From assembly GCA_947650285.1 (NCBI GenBank), contig CANTFL010001360.1, forward strand, positions 62,001 to 126,000: a stretch of DNA of 64,000 nucleotides, written 5' to 3'. This stretch comes from Hyaloperonospora brassicae. Taxonomy: Eukaryota > Oomycota > Peronosporomycetes > Peronosporales > Peronosporaceae. Positions 25,476-35,904 of the stretch are shown here, one piece after another (position 1 is the first letter of the stretch; the number at the start of each line of letters is the position of its first letter). The notes under the pieces are model-generated. The model searched no databases, was not told the origin of the DNA, and saw only the letters and a list, made by a program, of their open reading frames with translations. The position numbers and the translations under genes were made by a program.

Positions 25476-25766
25476 AGTGTTACGCTGGGGGTGTGGTCCA
25501 TTTATCAAAAGGTCGGGTCCAGCTATCAGGGCCCTATATATATCAACATACAATCAGATACGATGGCGTCTACTCACCACTCATTGCGCGCGTCAAGCCG
25601 CACTTATGGTTTTGATGTAAATATCTGCATCGAACTATGTGTAGAACATTGAGCCAATCCAACGAAATCACTGAAAATAGTGATGGTGTTGGAAGAATAT
25701 TTGACATGTATTCTTCGTTGCCATTACTGCATATTAAATTGGATTTGTAACAGGATCACCTTTACA
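25476..25766 (-). repeat. Degraded Gypsy LTR fragment
   Basis: ACTCACCACTCATTGCGCGC and the following sequence match the middle of the E2 LTR. The right end, with TGTAAC and TTTACA, resembles the LTR terminus. The left boundary is unclear. It is in the orientation of E2 and much diverged. Confidence 0.5.
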
Positions 25767-25982
25767 TCAAGGTCTCGCTAGTACGGCACAACATCATGAG
25801 CATCAAAATTAGTAGTAACATTAACTTTACTAACGGAAGTTAGAATAGAGAGAATGTCAATGACTGTCATCACTTCATGCTTCGCAGATCTAAGGAGAAT
25901 CATATCGTCATTTCAAAATACGAACTCTAGCGCTAGGCATATATTGCCTATGGGGCTGCTTTGCATTCTAATCGAGAACATG

Positions 25983-26452
25983 TGTAACGGGCACGCTCTT
26001 ACCGATTACATGTAAGTCTCGGTGCGATTTTCAATGCAATGGTTCGTGCTCCCGAATGTCACGTACACGTGAGCGTGAGAAAGCGCGAGGTAGTAGACAG
26101 AGCTAAGGAAGATCTAAATATAGGGTAATGTAGAACTGTATTTAATATAGTGATTGGTCTTTTGGTCAACTCTCTTCGTCTTAGTTGAAAGATATTAAAC
26201 TACACTCTCATGTGCAGGTTTCTTCTTCACCACACATTGCGCGCGTCTAGCAGCGATTGTTAGTTAATTTGGTTGATAAAATGGCCTAAAGCGACGAATA
26301 AGTGGAGCGGTCTACGAATATTACCCTAGAAGGTAACACTCCATCAGTACTTTTTTTAGCCAGGTAATATTGATGGACATTGTCAAGTAAGAAAATATTT
26401 ACTCGAATACATTTTCGGTATCAGCGATATGTAATGGGCCGACCCCGTTACA
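25983..26452 (-). repeat. Gypsy solo LTR, diverged
   Basis: It starts TGTAACGGGCACGCTC and ends GGGCCGACCCCGTTACA, matching both termini of the E2 LTR in the same orientation. Internal landmarks (GTAGAACTGT, CACATTGCGCGCGTC) occur in order. No internal element sequence follows. The flanking 5-mers ACATG and AGTGA do not match, so no target-site duplication is visible, perhaps through decay or recombination. Confidence 0.7.
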
Positions 26453-26923
26453 AGTGAACCCGAACGGAAGCTAATATACGGTGACTGGAGCAGTCTGCAC
26501 CTGTAATTGTCCTCCGGGTTGTATATCATAAACCATTTGCATGACAGTATAACGATATATCTGTACACATGAACAATAGACACATTACCCATCTGCTTGG
26601 CATTTATTATAATACTGTGCAGCATTTTAGCCTTGTTGCAAAACTTTGCTAAAAGAGATAAAATGAGTAGTGCGGCTACGATTGTCAAAAAAGCAAATCT
26701 GATCGTTGTCTTCAGGCATGCTTAACTGGGTATTATAGCCTAACAGCAACATCGAACGGTCTCCATCGTAGACTCTGTTATACGTGCTATAGACAAAAAA
26801 TCTGGATTCGATAGTTTATGTCATAGGCAATCTTTAGCGCTTGTTCCAGCCCGATAAGCTTTATGTTCAACACAATATGTTTTTAGCTGTTTCAAAAGTT
26901 TATTGTCTCCTCCATAATTAAAT

Positions 26924-26990
26924 AAGGGAATTGCTAAATTCACACCCCTCTTCCTTAGATTCACACCCTTCTTTTAAAATCTTATATATA
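26924..26990 (+). repeat. Inverted copy of the repeat found in the intron at 29050-29142
   Basis: AAGGGAATTGCTAAATTCAC and the next 30 bases (two ATTCACACCC blocks) match, with a few differences, the reverse complement of 29072-29120. Weaker similarity continues on both sides. The two copies face each other 2.1 kb apart and both are bordered by AAAT. This could be a terminal inverted repeat pair of a non-autonomous transposon or two copies of a dispersed repeat. Confidence 0.55.
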
Positions 26991-27777
26991 AAATCCCTAT
27001 TCGTTTTAAGATTTGATATCTGACAAAGGTATTACTCAATAATCTAGGCCATTAATTGGCAAGTAATAAGAAAGAAATACATGATACTACTCACGCCTGT
27101 ATCTATTCCCAAATGTCAGTATCGATAAACACTATCCGGTAACGATAGGGCGCGTGGCTCGAGGCGCAAATATCGGTCATGCGCGCGCAAAATGCAACAC
27201 AAGACGAGCAAATAAAGCACACGACAAGCATCCGACTCCACCGTGCCGTCTAAAGTAACAAATGCGCTGGTCTGGAAGTCGATCTGAGCTTTGCGAGTTT
27301 CTTTCGCGCGTGTTTAGATGGCCTCTGTCCATGCGCGCAGTGATCCAATTTCTGGATGACACGAGACGAAACGAGTCGTGGAACGTAATCAGAAGAAGAA
27401 ACGAGAACGCACAGCAGCACTTGTGACAGTGCGTAGCAATCGAAGTGGGAACACGCAAAATGTGCGCGACAGGTTCAATGCCAAAGTGGTCGCACAAGAG
27501 TTGCGCTGTAACGGACCGAGCGACGTCCACTGCATTTTATTAAAACAATACAAAGCTCACTGCAACGTCAATTGCTTCGATTGCAACAGCACTATAGCGA
27601 CTAAACCGTTCGTAGTCAGGTCACACAGGTAAATATAGACGGAAATGGCCATCGAATGCGATCGCTTTGTCTGCAGGTAGTAGCGACTCTCGTACAGATC
27701 AATTACTCTGTAGTGTATACAATACACATAGCAGCACATGCACTGCGTATGTTGGCAGCCACGTGGTGTAGTCATTG

Positions 27778-27780
<3 letters not shown>

Positions 27781-27808
<28 letters not shown>
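27781..27808. repeat. (GA)n microsatellite
   Basis: A 28-base uninterrupted GA run in non-coding sequence. Confidence 0.95.
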
Positions 27809-27811
<3 letters not shown>

Positions 27812-28761
27812 TGTAAGACGACATCTCAGCTCAGATGTTTTGGATACGAGTGCAACAAACGCATGCAGCGACTGACGATCCGGTCAAGTGCATGCTGATC
27901 ACCTCGAAAAGGAACTGGTACCTGCATTCCAGCTAATTAGTTGTCAATTTGCAGCATGTGAACAAGAAAGCGACAGTATCAGTTCGTGTGTATATATATT
28001 CGACGTCATCCACTTACTGCGAGATACTGACTCGACCTCAAGATCAGTTTTCTGCACGTGCTACAGCACTTGTCTATCCATGTAGATAAGGTCTCGGACC
28101 GGAGGCGGTGTTCTGCATGAAGGAGCGACTTGCAATCTCAACTTGACGGTCCTAAGACCTCGTGAGCCTTATCTTTGTAGCAGCAAAGAATGCAGCAAAA
28201 CACTTGCTGACACACCTTACTGAGCAGCTCGTACGCGTGCGCTTATCTCCACATAGCCACAGTCACTTGCTGTACTTGTGTCGCCGAAATGAACGTCTCA
28301 TGAGGAACATACGCGTAGCACGGACAATAGAGAGGCAGCGAGGAATGCAGTTGTGATCAACTGTCCTCGAATGAATCTTTGTATCGTGACGTTTACGCTT
28401 GACGGGGTTGTGTTCCAAGTCACGAAGTACCCAGTGTCGATCGATCATACAGAGACAAGGGCACAAAGCTGACCGTGCAGATCAAAGCAAAGTTCGAGAT
28501 GGCAACAACGTATAGTACTTCGCCTCGTATCAAAAAGCGTATCGGGTACGATGGTATTGATCTACTGTATACATGAACGACAGTTCCTACTTCCGTATCC
28601 ACGTTGTGGTGGCAGTGGTCTTTTCCTCACCAGAACGCGGCTGAAACTTCATCGTGAGAAAAATGTACACTTTAATCCTGCGTGTGATGGTCAGCGGCGT
28701 TTATACTTAGCTGGAGACGGTACGTTCGTGTGGAAATGTAGCCGTTTGCTCCACTCAAAGC

Positions 28762-29190
28762 TTAGCTGCTCTTCGTCTTCGTGATAAAGGTAGATGCGGG
28801 TTTGTCATCGGTATCCACTTGCTCGACGTTGGCCTCCTGTACCTCGACAGCGCCCTCCAATGTAGCGCCAACGTTCGTCTTCTCCTTCTCTACAACCGTC
28901 ATAGAATCGGCAACGGCTTCCATTTGCGCGATAAGCGTCACAGCTTCAGCCTCTCTAGCAACGTCAGACGCATCGGCAAAGACAGCTGTCTCGCCACTTG
29001 CAGCGGCTTCGGCAAGCTCAATTGAGTCAGTACCCGTCTCGGTCGCGACCTTAAATAAAAGACTTATTGAAGGAAGGGTGTGAATCGAAGGAAAAGGGGT
29101 GTGAATTTAGCAATTCCCTTAAATAATAGGTGACAAACTCACCACCCATTTCGTGCGTCTGTCGTTATTTATGACGTTTTTGGCGGACAT
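28762..29190 (-). CDS. Small acidic hypothetical protein, two exons
   Basis: ATG at 29188-29190 opens MSAKNVINNDRRTKWV (exon 29143-29190). A consensus donor GTGAGT (29142-29137) and an acceptor TTATTTAAG ending at 29050 bound a 93-bp phase-0 intron. Exon 2 (29049-28762) continues VATETGTDSIELAEAAASGE and ends TFITKTKSS before TAA. The product would be 111 residues, rich in Ala, Glu, Asp and Val, with no membrane segment. I do not recognise it. The intron holds one copy of an inverted repeat also present at 26924. Exon 1 could instead be a downstream exon of the neighbouring gene. Confidence 0.5.
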
Positions 29191-29495
29191 GATGGCCGAT
29201 GTCTGCGACTGCGCAGTGTGCTTTGTGCTTCGACCGAACCCGACATGCAGTATAATCGCTGGCATGACTCGATGAGAAAATAGTGGATTTCATACAAATT
29301 GGATGATCGGTGGATGTTACTAACTGCGATAATCTTGCTGCAAAAGGGGGACCATGATGGAATTTTTTACTCGATAATATCCATTGCTCGATATCTAAAA
29401 TGGACATGCAAATTGGGTAAATATCAGGAGAAGGGATCCCTATTTCCTCACAACTTAGCAAAATACGATAATTGAGAGATGTAGCAGCTACTTAC

Positions 29496-30440
29496 GGCGA
29501 AGTCTTGGAACCAGCTCGCACATAGCTGCACCGACACGGGGCAAAGCTGGAGGGGTACACTTTGTCTGAACATGTCGTATGCATCTAACGCTCGTTGCGG
29601 GCAAACTCCTCCGTCGAAGATTACGGACACCAACTCAATGGACAGCCGAGACCCGTTCTGCAGAAGGTGCGGTCCAAGTGCGCTGACGCAACTCGAGCAA
29701 ACTGGTGGAGAATGTTTGCTCGGTGCGCGTGCTTGAACGTGTCATCAAAATCGTACTATCCCTGACGAGAGCATGGCCAATCTGCTGTGCGTCCAGTGTG
29801 CATACCGACGCTCCGTCGCAAAGAGCGTTCAGGAAACAGCGCTGAAGTGGCGAGCGATTGGGTACGTGCAAGCACGACATGAGCGTCCTATCTCACCTGC
29901 CCAGGGCTCACGTACGTAGCCATGCGCCAGCTTAGAGGAAGGAACCGATCGATGCAAGAGACTGTCGCCTCGACAATGAGACGTAGGACCTCAACAAGAC
30001 GCTCTTCGGACTCGCTGCAAGACCACTGTCGTCGTCGCAATGTTTTGCTCTGTCTTTGGCACGTGAGTAACTTCTGCTCGACGTCTGCTTCGATAGCTTT
30101 CAGGCAGCAGATTCAACCGAACTGATGGCTCTCAACGCGTTGATGAGCATTTGGTAGCACATCGCGACGGGTTTTCTCAAGATCCTTTCTCGATGCAACA
30201 TGCTCACACCGACGGACACCGCATGTGAGCTGCAATGCCATTCGAGTTCCCTCGTAGTCAGCAACACCGTGACAACTACATCACAAGCTGAACGAACAAA
30301 CTCTTGTCAAGCTCATCTTCTTCACTCAGCACCAGCATTGCAATGGCGTGAGCCTTGCAACGTCGCGCTACTCGCCTTTCGAGCCAGGGCGGCAGGAAGG
30401 TGACGTTGATGCGTGCTTGCCCGTCTGCCAGGTAAAGATC
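29496..30440 (-). CDS. Unrecognised multi-exon gene, possibly decaying
   Basis: Three exons fit together well. About 30114-29897 reads EADVEQKLLTCQRQSKTLRR to TYVSPGQ. A 55-bp intron (29896-29842, GTGAGA to TTCAG) leads to 29841-29757 (CFLNALCDGASVCTLDAQQI). A second 55-bp intron (29756-29702, GTACGA to CACCAG) leads to 29701-29496 (LQNGSRLSIELVSVIFDGG), ending at a perfect donor GTAAGT. Phases agree at both introns. Upstream, frames with coding texture (LYLADGQARINVTFLPPWLE at about 30430-30300; MLHRERILRKPVAMCYQ at about 30200) join only with very short introns or one-base shifts. So the 5' half is either misread here or broken. A possible further exon runs to 29165. The product looks helical; no family recognised. 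Confidence 0.4.
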
Positions 30441-31216
30441 TGCTCGGCACCAAAGTGTTGCAACTCTTGAAGAACGCACATGTTAGAAGCGCAATTCCGT
30501 GGTGCTTCACGGTAGGACTCGCACCACGGGCGTCTCTTTACAGTGGCATTTCTTTCGTCGTTGACCAGCCGTTCCAGCACCACGTTGCACAAAGCCGATC
30601 CGACGCCCTGCAGCTGTCTGTGCAATGACGAATGCCTTCTCGTCACGTCTGGCACTGGCATAGCGGCCGTTCCGTGGCCTTCGTGGTAAAAAGGCTTCCA
30701 AACGTCCGAGAGCAATCAAAGCCCACGAGATTCCTTGACCCTCCGTCCGCCAACCGCTTTTGCCGTCGTGGGCCGACCCTATGTATGATGGCCGACAACA
30801 GGACTTCTTGTCATCGGTCCGCGGCCCAAGCACACAAAGGCGAGCAAGCGAGCGGTCGGTCGGTCCTCTTCTCGGCCGAATCATTCGGAGTGGGTCGGCC
30901 TCCTGGAAACGGTTTCCACTCCTGTAGGGATAGACGTCAAGCCACGGCAGAGATCGTTGGTATCTAATCCTCTCGCCCACTCTACTGCTGACGCTGACGA
31001 AGCTGCCCGCTGCTGCCCACTGGACAGACGCAGCAAGACCGGACCCAACAAGGATCAACTTCATATCTGGTTCATCGACGATCAGCCTGCACGTCGAGTC
31101 CACCAGAGCTCATTCACTGATCTTCGCCGACAAACGACGACCGACTCTGTCCGACACAGCACCACAATAGTTTCTCGTGCAGGAGCCAACAGCTCGCGCA
31201 CCCACTGCCCGACCGA
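30441..31216. other. Intergenic, probable divergent promoter region
   Basis: It lies between the - strand multi-exon gene and the + strand RWP-RK gene. A 198-codon - strand frame (30507-31103) starts only at GTG and has no motif, so I do not call it. Confidence 0.4.
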
Positions 31217-32140
31217 ATGTCTCTTGTGCCGAAACATGAGCTCACCGACGCCGCTCGTCCATGCGTCAAACGCCGTAAACTGACGGCGTCTGCCTCCTGC
31301 AGTAGTGGATCCCCAGAGGTCCCATCGCCATGCACCGCGGCGAGTTCGTCGCGGCCCAACAACACGTCCGTGTCAAGCAGCATCACGCTCGACACGTTGC
31401 GGCCGCACTTCGAAGAACCACTGGCTACCGTCGCAGCAACGTTTGGCATTTGTGTGACGCTGCTCAAGAAGATTTGCCGCCGACAGGGCATCGCCCGGTG
31501 GCCGCATCGCCAAATCACGGGCTTGCGCAAGAGCATTGTTTCGATGGAGCACGCGATCTACTACTTTGACGGCACTCGACGCGCGTGGTACGTGGAGCAA
31601 TTGACAAGGCAGAAGACGAAACTGGCTGCACTGTTGGCGGACCCGACGACCACGAACGCTGTTCGAGTAACGGCAAAGGACGACGGCAGTCGTGATAAAC
31701 CAGACAGGGCAAGACCGACGATAGCTCTAGTGGCTCCATCTGCTACTGCTACTGCTGCTACTACTGCGCATGCGTCTGGAAGGACATTTGCCCGAAAAGG
31801 TCGAGCGCCGTCAACGCCAACGGGTCCACTTGTCGAGGCATCGCCGTGTTATGGTACTGCATCAATGGCTACGCAAGCACCGTCGGTGTGGCTCCCACCC
31901 ATCGAGTCAAACTCTACAGGCCTGTGGACCAACAAAGCTTACTACTCCCCGTCAATGGTGGATCACTTTCAGTGCGACGTGTCTCGTCCAACGACCAGCT
32001 CCTCGTACTACAACCACATGGTCGACTCGACGACTTCACCTGGACGGCTACCTCCGATACAACTTGAGCCACGAGGAATGCTGCCTCCCATCTCGTCGCT
32101 GGTAGGCAGGCCCCGCGACTGTCACACCTTCACGATGTAG
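31217..32140 (+). CDS. RWP-RK domain protein, putative transcription factor
   Basis: A 307-residue frame opens at ATG 31217. A basic KRRK patch near residue 18 may be a nuclear signal. Residues about 56-105 form an RWP-RK domain: ITLDTLRPHFEEPLATVAAT, then VTLLKKICRRQGIARWPHRQ. The core RWPxRxI is present as RWPHRQI, with Gln in place of the usual Lys. The C-terminal two thirds is Ser/Thr/Pro-rich and low in structure. In plants the family includes the NIN-like nitrate regulators; oomycetes have a family of similar proteins of largely unknown targets. DNA binding is inferred from the domain. No intron is needed. Confidence 0.85.
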   Translation: MSLVPKHELTDAARPCVKRRKLTASASCSSGSPEVPSPCTAASSSRPNNTSVSSSITLDTLRPHFEEPLATVAATFGICVTLLKKICRRQGIARWPHRQITGLRKSIVSMEHAIYYFDGTRRAWYVEQLTRQKTKLAALLADPTTTNAVRVTAKDDGSRDKPDRARPTIALVAPSATATAATTAHASGRTFARKGRAPSTPTGPLVEASPCYGTASMATQAPSVWLPPIESNSTGLWTNKAYYSPSMVDHFQCDVSRPTTSSSYYNHMVDSTTSPGRLPPIQLEPRGMLPPISSLVGRPRDCHTFTM

Positions 32141-32939
32141 GGAAGCGGCTATCGGCGACGGCAAAGCACGTCGACTGGTTCGCATCGTTCGTTCACTTTT
32201 GATTGACTCACTGGCAAGTTACAATGAAGGAACGACCCGTGCGCGACATTCGCTTTCAAGGTCGAGACGTGCAAGTGCCTAAGCGAAAGTACCTCTCACT
32301 GAATGGCAATACTTCTACACAGGTGACGCGACTCGTGGGTCCATGCGCAAGTCCTCTCCATCGCTCGTCACGTGGCTCGGCTGGCACCCGCTCCTCCTTT
32401 TTCTCCTCCGCTTGCCAATCGTCGAGAACGAAACGACAGCAGAGACACTCTTTGGATTCTCAATGAAGTCGGGAAGAAGAGAAGCGGAACGGGCGATCGC
32501 CCATCTCTTCTCGTCACTCCCCTACCATATCGGCGACCGAAGCCGATAGTTGACCCGAAAGCACGTCCTGGAACAGATATCATACGAACACGCATTGAAG
32601 TGGCTTATGTCTTCTCCTTCGTCACGATACCGCACCGCAGTATCGAAAGTGGATGGCAGACGCTCTCGACACTGTGTGTCTGTCGTCCCTCTTTCCACCC
32701 TCTTCCTCTGTCTTGCGCTATCACGACGTCCCTATTCCTCCGCCGGCTCTGGCTCTGGCTCTGTCTCTCTCTCTCTCTCGACGGTGTGCTCATATTTCCC
32801 GCAACGATCGACGAAAGGGCACAAACGGCTGTGACAATGCAACCAGAGACCGCCTGCCTCAAAGAACGGGAGGAAGAGGCGCGAGCCCCACCCGACATGC
32901 GGCCAGCAACTGGGATTTGCGCTCGAGACCACTGCGTCG
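32141..32939. other. Convergent intergenic region
   Basis: The RWP-RK gene and the - strand membrane protein gene converge here. Short frames lack motifs; a CT-rich stretch lies near 32755-32780. Confidence 0.5.
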
Positions 32940-34400
32940 TCAAATCATATGCTCAACGCCGTTGTGCAGTCGCTCGACGTCAATGCTCTCGTCCCCTTCC
33001 GACGACGAGCGATCGCAGAGGTCCGTCTCCGACTCGAACGAAAACCGCGGGTAGCGGTGGTCGTGGGCCACCATCTCCGTGCTCCGCGCTTCAACGTCCT
33101 GCATCGTAATGGGGTCGACAATGTCGTAGTCACTCCGCATGCTGCTTGCGGTCGAGACGCCCGATACACCGAGAAACGGCGGCGGTCGGCGACTCGTGAT
33201 CGGCGCCTCGGCCACCTCCTTCCTCGACGGCTTTGGTCGACTCACATGCGCTCGTTCCTTCGCGACGTCAATGCCTCCGCCTGCAGTAGGCATGAGCTGA
33301 CTCACGGTCAATGGGTGTTGCTCGACCCGCGTCGCCCCCGCCTCGTGGTACGGCCTACTGCAGTTCGAGGACGAAGCCGTCACGTCGACAAAGTTCCCGC
33401 CGGCGTGTGTCGGCCCCGAAGGCAGTAGTCCATTGGTCCCAAAGTGGTGCTGCCCGCCATCGGCAATGGCATCTGGACCAGTGCTGGCGCCGTAGTCGGA
33501 GTAGTACTGCGAGCTGCTCGCGTTGAACGGCATTTTGCCACCGTAGTTTACAAAGTCGGCCGCTGGCCTCGAGAAGGATCCGCTCGGGTCGTAGGTACTA
33601 CTCGCTTGAGAGTCGGACAGCATGACGATCCCCTCCTTGTTCGGATCGTTGTTCCCGTAGCCGTACGTCGAGTACATGTTGTCGCCCGTGTCGGCCGTGT
33701 CCAACGTGCGTTCGGACCACTGACTGTTGCGGGACATCACGGTCCGGTCCTCGTTCCTCTTTATCTTGTGCTTCTGCTTCTTCTTCCCTTTCTTGCGGCG
33801 AGCGACAAAGACGAGCACTAGCACTACGAACAGCACGGCACCGCCAATGAGGCCCACTTGGACGCCCATGGGCGTGCCAGTACTTGACGGGGCAGACTCA
33901 TCGCGCGTCAGCGCTTGGCCAATGCCGTTGCTACGTGGTGCTCCCGAAGGTGTCGATGCCGACGGAACGGACGGGGGGAGCGTCGCTGCGGGCGACAACC
34001 CTTCGTCCGACCTCTTTTCCTTCGCAATCTTCGATCCGTGGGCGTCGGACGAAGGCGATCGCTCGGGTGCCGTCGCGCCATTCGACTCGACGTGTTCAGA
34101 CGTCGTGTTCATGCCTCTCGTCCTTGGGGTTGTGGACGGGCTATCGCCGCTACTGGTTGGGGCGCTTCGCTGCTCCGACGTGGGGTCGTCGCACTCGGCG
34201 TCCACGTCAGTGAAAGGACAGTCGCCAGCTTCGTCGCGACTGTAGCACGAGTACTCGCCACTCGAGAGCACATAGAGGCACGGCGGGCACATGCCTTTCT
34301 CCGTGCATTTCGTAGACCCCTCGGAAAGACACTCCGTGACTTGGAAGCAAATCTCGCGTGCTTGAAGGGACCTGCGGGGCGGCGAGCGTCTCATGGGCAT
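32940..34400 (-). CDS. Single-pass membrane protein with Cys-rich ectodomain
   Basis: The frame ends at TGA 32940-32942. The first ATG is at 34400, with a possible TTG extension to 34412. Near the N-terminus eight Cys lie within about 55 residues (ICFQVTECLSEG, CTEKGMCPPC, ECDD). A Ser/Thr/Pro-rich stalk follows, then one membrane helix at about residue 182-200 (VGLIGGAVLFVVLVLVFVA). A strongly basic stop-transfer RRKKGKKKQKHK and a long Ser/Tyr-rich cytoplasmic tail complete it. No signal peptide is visible from this ATG. The start region has a possible splice acceptor (CCCGCAG/G), so an upstream exon with the signal peptide is likely missing. Probable surface protein; ligand unknown. Confidence 0.65.
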   Translation of the reverse strand: MPMRRSPPRRSLQAREICFQVTECLSEGSTKCTEKGMCPPCLYVLSSGEYSCYSRDEAGDCPFTDVDAECDDPTSEQRSAPTSSGDSPSTTPRTRGMNTTSEHVESNGATAPERSPSSDAHGSKIAKEKRSDEGLSPAATLPPSVPSASTPSGAPRSNGIGQALTRDESAPSSTGTPMGVQVGLIGGAVLFVVLVLVFVARRKKGKKKQKHKIKRNEDRTVMSRNSQWSERTLDTADTGDNMYSTYGYGNNDPNKEGIVMLSDSQASSTYDPSGSFSRPAADFVNYGGKMPFNASSSQYYSDYGASTGPDAIADGGQHHFGTNGLLPSGPTHAGGNFVDVTASSSNCSRPYHEAGATRVEQHPLTVSQLMPTAGGGIDVAKERAHVSRPKPSRKEVAEAPITSRRPPPFLGVSGVSTASSMRSDYDIVDPITMQDVEARSTEMVAHDHRYPRFSFESETDLCDRSSSEGDESIDVERLHNGVEHMI

Positions 34401-35206
34401 CGGAGCCTCCAAGTCCGAAGGGGGTTCTACTACTCGGCAACCTACAAGCGCTTGCCGTCGTTTTTGGTGTTCCCGAAGACACCTGAGTCCTGAGGGTGTG
34501 CGGAAGTGCCGTTCGTCGGGTCACTTGGGCTCAGCTCACGGCTTTGGGGCTGAGAGGAGAGGACCGAGAAGGCTCGAAAACCAGCGGACGGAAGGGGGTC
34601 ACACAGCCGCCTCAACTAGCAGAGACAGACAGCTGAACGTGGCCTACTGGACGCTCCCTCGATCGATCGATCGACGTGGCAGGACTCGGGGAGGGAACGA
34701 AAGTGGCAAACTGCATGCACCGACAGCAGTGTCGATAGACGGACGGAAGCGACATGCGGTCGTCGTGACGTGCACCCGCGGGCGGTCTCTCGCGAAGGCA
34801 CTACTCACTGACTGGATCATGCGATGGACCAATTAGCCGCAGCGTTGGGCGCCGCTGCACCGGTCTCTGCTAGCGAAGATCAAAGTGGGATCGGGCGTGC
34901 GACAGGCCGACGAAATCGCTGCCCCAACGTGTCGAGCGGATGCGTCGTGGCGTGCTCCCAAACCTGCTGCTGTGCGACTAGGAGCGAGTAGAAGAGACGC
35001 AGAGAGGAGGAGGAGGAGGAGGAGGAGAAACGCGCGGCAAAAAAGCACACGAGGCCGTATGTCGTAGACACGGCCCAAGCTGTGAACAATCGAGTGAAAT
35101 GCAGCGCGTCCTCGTGCGCGAGAAGCGGAGCAGGTGCTTTTCCAGACTGCGCACGTCGTCCAGTACGCATCGTCGAACGAGGAGCTCTTTCAAGCAATTG
35201 ACGGTC

Positions 35207-35210
<4 letters not shown>

Positions 35211-35269
<59 letters not shown>
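35211..35269. repeat. (GA)n microsatellite, 59 bases
   Basis: An uninterrupted GA tract, the longest in the window, upstream of the membrane protein gene and downstream of the PDZ gene. Confidence 0.97.
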
Positions 35270-35272
<3 letters not shown>

Positions 35273-35508
35273 ATGGAGACCACTCGGAGACTCGACGCCG
35301 AGTCACACGTATAGTCAGTCAGTCAGTCTGTCACGTGTCCACGTAGTTGGTCATGTGTAACGTGGCACCAGCAAAAGCATGCGGTACGGACGTTGTGCGA
35401 ATGAACGCGCGCACGACCACAGCGCGTTTTGTTTGCGGGATGATCTCTACGCGTTGGTCGATCTCTCTCGGTCCACGTTCGTAGATTGATGCGATCCATT
35501 ATCGCACA

Positions 35509-35571
35509 AGAAGCAGAAGCAGCAGCAGAAGCAGAAGAAGAAGCAGCAGCAGAAGCAGAAGAAGAAGAAGA
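35509..35571. repeat. GCA/GAA triplet repeat tract
   Basis: Interspersed AGC and AGA triplets; frames through it encode Ala/Glu runs on one strand and are not taken as genes. Confidence 0.9.
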
Positions 35572-35904
35572 CGGAGTCGTCTGCAGAGCTCAGACTCGAC
35601 AACCACAACGACTCATATCATCCATTCTCCAGTGTCTCTCGCATGCCCTCGACAGACTATGCAACACGCACGTGCATCTTTTTGCTCTACGCACACCCAC
35701 TGCATCCCCCGCACACCCTCAGCACTTGTTGCGCCGTAGGTTTCGAGCCAAAGACAAGGCAAACGGCACCGTCCAAATGTGTACGTGTGTATATCCACGT
35801 CCTTCGATCTCCACAAGTCTCCACAGCCCGTGTTCCTCTCACACACACCCCGAGCCACACGCGCTGTCTCAACTGTCGCTAAAGCGTCAACCCCTCTCTA
35901 CCCT

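Larger units (their letters stand above)
26453..28761. other. Intergenic, no supportable gene
   Basis: Short frames only. It contains a copy of an intron-like repeat at 26924-26990 and a (GA)n run at 27781-27808. Composition rises in GC after about 27.1 kb, towards the gene island. Confidence 0.5.
34413..35904. other. Intergenic region with several simple repeats
   Basis: It separates two - strand genes. It holds a (GGA)n run near 35006-35026, a long (GA)n at 35211-35269 and a GCA/GAA triplet tract at 35509-35571. A Leu-rich - strand frame at 34833-35078 comes from the (GGA)n tract and is not called. Confidence 0.5.

Noticed and set aside
25983..26452. A target-site duplication around this solo LTR
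   Set aside because: The flanking 5-mers ACATG and AGTGA do not match.
30507..31103. A 198-codon - strand ORF beside the RWP-RK gene
   Set aside because: It starts at GTG, has no motif and overlaps better exon candidates in another frame.
32372..33109. A 245-codon + strand ORF
   Set aside because: Its 3' part runs antisense to the membrane protein gene and its 5' part is Ser/Arg/Pro low complexity, as expected from GC-rich sequence.
34833..35078. A - strand ORF with a Leu-rich, secretion-like N-terminus
   Set aside because: The Leu run is made by a GGA triplet repeat read backwards; nothing after it resembles a protein domain.
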